This document shows, one piece after another, positions 62,548-64,000 of a stretch of DNA of 64,000 bases. Made by a program: the position numbers and the translations under genes. Below the pieces are notes generated by a model. The model had not been told where the DNA came from. It worked only from the letters and a program-made list of their open reading frames with translations, and did no database searches. Numbering within the stretch: position 1 is the first letter of the stretch; each line of letters starts with the position of its first letter. Source of the DNA: Chloroflexota bacterium. Its GTDB lineage: Bacteria; Chloroflexota; UBA11872. The DNA is taken from positions 42,238 to 106,237 of the forward strand of contig JAJDVX010000001.1 of the NCBI GenBank assembly GCA_022825895.1, read 5' to 3'.

Positions 62548-62707
62548 CCGTCATCTGGCACCAAGTTGGCCGCGGTCTCGAGAATCCGATCGGGATGTCT
62601 GATGGGCGCCATGACGCGGTTCATGTCATCCCTCGGTCCGAATCGGCTCCCCGATATCATCCAGACACACACATTCACGCGAAGGGCGCGTTTGTTGGAC
62701 ACCGTCT

Positions 62708-63118
62708 ATGCATAGCCAGCTGCCCGTGGACCACAAGACCTACGCTGAAGTGACAGTAGCGCTCAGGGACTCCGGTCTGGAAGAGTCGGCTGACCGGCTT
62801 GGCTACCTACAGCGCCTGGCGGACGAGGATCCGGACGAAGAACCCATTGCCACTGCGTCGCTTCGGCACCTGACCTCGTTCCTTCTGGACGAGCGGCATC
62901 TCGGCCAGCCCGAGATCGGCGTCAGCCCGCATGGGGTGGCCCTCGCGCAATGGCGCGTCGTGGGCAATGGAATCCTGGCTATGGAGTTCCTGGGTTCCGG
63001 CCTAATCCGGTTCGCGGGCGCGTCAGGTCCACGAAGCCATGACGGTGAGTCATTGCGGCTGAGCGGCACCCTGCCAAAAGCCAAAGCTCTACAGGCCACC
63101 CAATTGCTTCTGTCCTGA
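62708..63118 (+). CDS. Small hypothetical protein with acidic N-terminal helix
   Basis: 136 residues. The pattern LGYLQRLADEDPDEEPIATASLRHLTSFLLDER, read from residues 31-63, then IGVSPHGVALAQWRV and GILAMEFLGSGLIRFAG resembles a family of uncharacterised proteins often encoded near toxin-antitoxin genes; I cannot name it. It has predicted helix then beta strands, with no signal peptide. ATG start. Confidence 0.6.
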   Translation: MHSQLPVDHKTYAEVTVALRDSGLEESADRLGYLQRLADEDPDEEPIATASLRHLTSFLLDERHLGQPEIGVSPHGVALAQWRVVGNGILAMEFLGSGLIRFAGASGPRSHDGESLRLSGTLPKAKALQATQLLLS

Positions 63119-63222
63119 CGTCGACCAGCGCAAGGCGACCCGTGCGCCATGCAACGCCACAACCAACAGAAACAAGGGAACACTGCGACTAAGAATCGAG
63201 CCCAATTCGGCCGTCTTGGCGG

Positions 63223-63414
63223 CTACCCCAGCAACGCGATCAGAATCCCCGTCACCGTGCCCAGCACGTTGATCACCACGAGCAGAAGAAGCCCTGCGAA
63301 CCACGTCGTCAGTCGAGTCTCGAGATTCGCTAGGTCGGCATTCGTCGCAAGGTGGTCGTAGGCCCCTTCCAATCGGGCAAGTCGTTCCGCTTCTGTAGCC
63401 ATCGGTTCCGCCAA
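63223..63414 (-). CDS. Small coiled-coil, single-helix membrane protein
   Basis: 63 residues (or 59 from an internal ATG). An amphipathic helix ATEAERLARLEGAYDHLA is followed by a charged linker and a strongly hydrophobic C-terminal helix, TWFAGLLLLVVINVLGTVTG and onward. The layout resembles XhlA/DUF1640-type membrane-tethered coiled coils found in phage and small operons. The function is unknown. Confidence 0.62.
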   Translation of the reverse strand: MAEPMATEAERLARLEGAYDHLATNADLANLETRLTTWFAGLLLLVVINVLGTVTGILIALLG

Positions 63415-63755
63415 TATGAGGATCCCTGGACCCTGCCGACCGATCGGCTCGGGCCAGCATTCGGAATTCGTCCGCCCTTACAGAATTCTACCGACGAGCC
63501 TCCGGCATCGACTGCAAACCCTCGCCACGCTCTCATGCCGGGACGCCGTCTTCTCCATCGACCTGTGGAGACGGTCACGATCAAGATCTTCCGCACGACC
63601 CACATCCCGCACCACCTACGCCCTTGCACACCTCCATCCACGGGACGCCGTTCTTTCCCTCTCCCTTGAGGAGACCTTTGCGTAACCTCGGCGTGCGTGG
63701 CCGAGGGGGGGCGATCGGCGGCAAACGGCGGCCTCCGGCGGTGCCGACAGCCTCG

Positions 63756-63983
63756 CAGCGGGGGATCGGAGGCGGTGTACCACTGCTGCAACAGCAGCAC
63801 CTTGACCATGAGCAGCGGCGGATAGCTGGGCCGACCCTCGGGGGCGGCGTAGAGGTCCGCGACGACCGCCGCCAGCCGGTCCCAGTCCAAAACCGTGTCC
63901 AACTGCTCCAATGGCGCGTTGCGGCCGACCTTTTCCGGCAGCAGCCCGTCCATCAACGAGGCATTCCCCATCGGCCGATGCAT
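63756..63983 (-). pseudogene. IS5-family transposase remnant (N-terminal part)
   Basis: The reverse strand from the ATG at 63983 encodes about 76 residues: VLDWDRLAAVVADLYAAPEG and RPSYPPLLMVKVLLLQQWYT, ending SDPPL, the IS5/IS1182-type N-terminal region. The frame then continues into unrelated Arg-rich sequence. Just past a degenerate stretch lies the GACCTTTGCGTAACC element at 63673-63687. The DDE catalytic part is absent, so this is a truncated and inactive copy. Its 5' part may extend past the window edge. Confidence 0.75.
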
Positions 63984-64000
63984 GCGTCACCTCCACCACC

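Overview
The window is high-GC bacterial DNA (roughly two-thirds G+C by eye), densely packed with short intergenic gaps, frequent GTG/TTG starts and many 4-bp stop/start overlaps. A tryptophan T-box riboswitch with a Rho-independent terminator, an archaeal-type phosphoglycerate mutase (ApgM), DUF2723/GT117 membrane proteins and an unusual supply of sugar- and amide-degrading enzymes together suggest a Chloroflexota-like free-living or host-associated (for example marine or sponge) bacterium. That placement is inference; no rRNA is present to settle it.

Layout. 1-5.6 kb: hydantoinase/oxoprolinase genes hyuA and hyuB (hyuB runs off the left edge), a Gfo/Idh/MocA oxidoreductase and an amidohydrolase. 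5.7-11 kb: a carbohydrate module with two predicted five-bladed-propeller glycosidase-like proteins, a polysaccharide deacetylase-like protein, an SGNH esterase and a creatininase-family amidase. 11-15.1 kb: two tandem 53-54-residue lipoproteins, a small Cys-rich protein and two tandem DUF2723/GT117 membrane proteins. 15.2-19.4 kb: an enolase-superfamily dehydratase, an SDR, an FAD oxidoreductase and a cupin. 19.4-27.7 kb: a long minus-strand directon (apgM, selA, 2TM protein, DUF72, 2-hydroxyacid dehydrogenase, FGGY kinase, class II aldolase, a beta-rich unknown, SDR). 27.9-31.6 kb: mnmA, a zinc-ribbon protein, two GT2 glycosyltransferases and a sugar-isomerase-like protein. 31.6-40.5 kb: promoter, Trp T-box, then trpE-G-D-C-F, a lipoprotein, trpB, trpA and an alpha/beta hydrolase. 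41 kb: two tRNA-Ser genes. 41.4-44.2 kb: a Fe(III)-type ABC transporter (binding protein and fused permease, no ATPase) behind a palindromic operator.

44.2-59.8 kb is a second carbohydrate region: two more propeller proteins, a DegT aminotransferase, a DUF3604/PHP protein, a Gfo/Idh/MocA dehydrogenase, an arylsulfatase, a protein with two fused metallo-beta-lactamase domains and a ketopantoate-reductase-like protein. It is interrupted by two MNT/HEPN toxin-antitoxin pairs arranged head to head around adjacent palindromes, a DUF4258-DUF2283 pair, and dispersed hairpin repeats in every sizeable gap. 60-64 kb is accessory DNA: vapBC, a DUF2283 gene, a decayed Phd-type antitoxin, an Mrr-like nuclease with two HARE-HTH domains, small proteins and an IS5-type transposase remnant.

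Functionally the window mixes a housekeeping core (trp, mnmA, selA, apgM, tRNA-Ser) with scavenging modules that would de-sulfate, de-acylate and oxidise decorated glycans and amides, and with toxin-antitoxin and restriction genes. No CRISPR array, rRNA or intact insertion sequence was seen.
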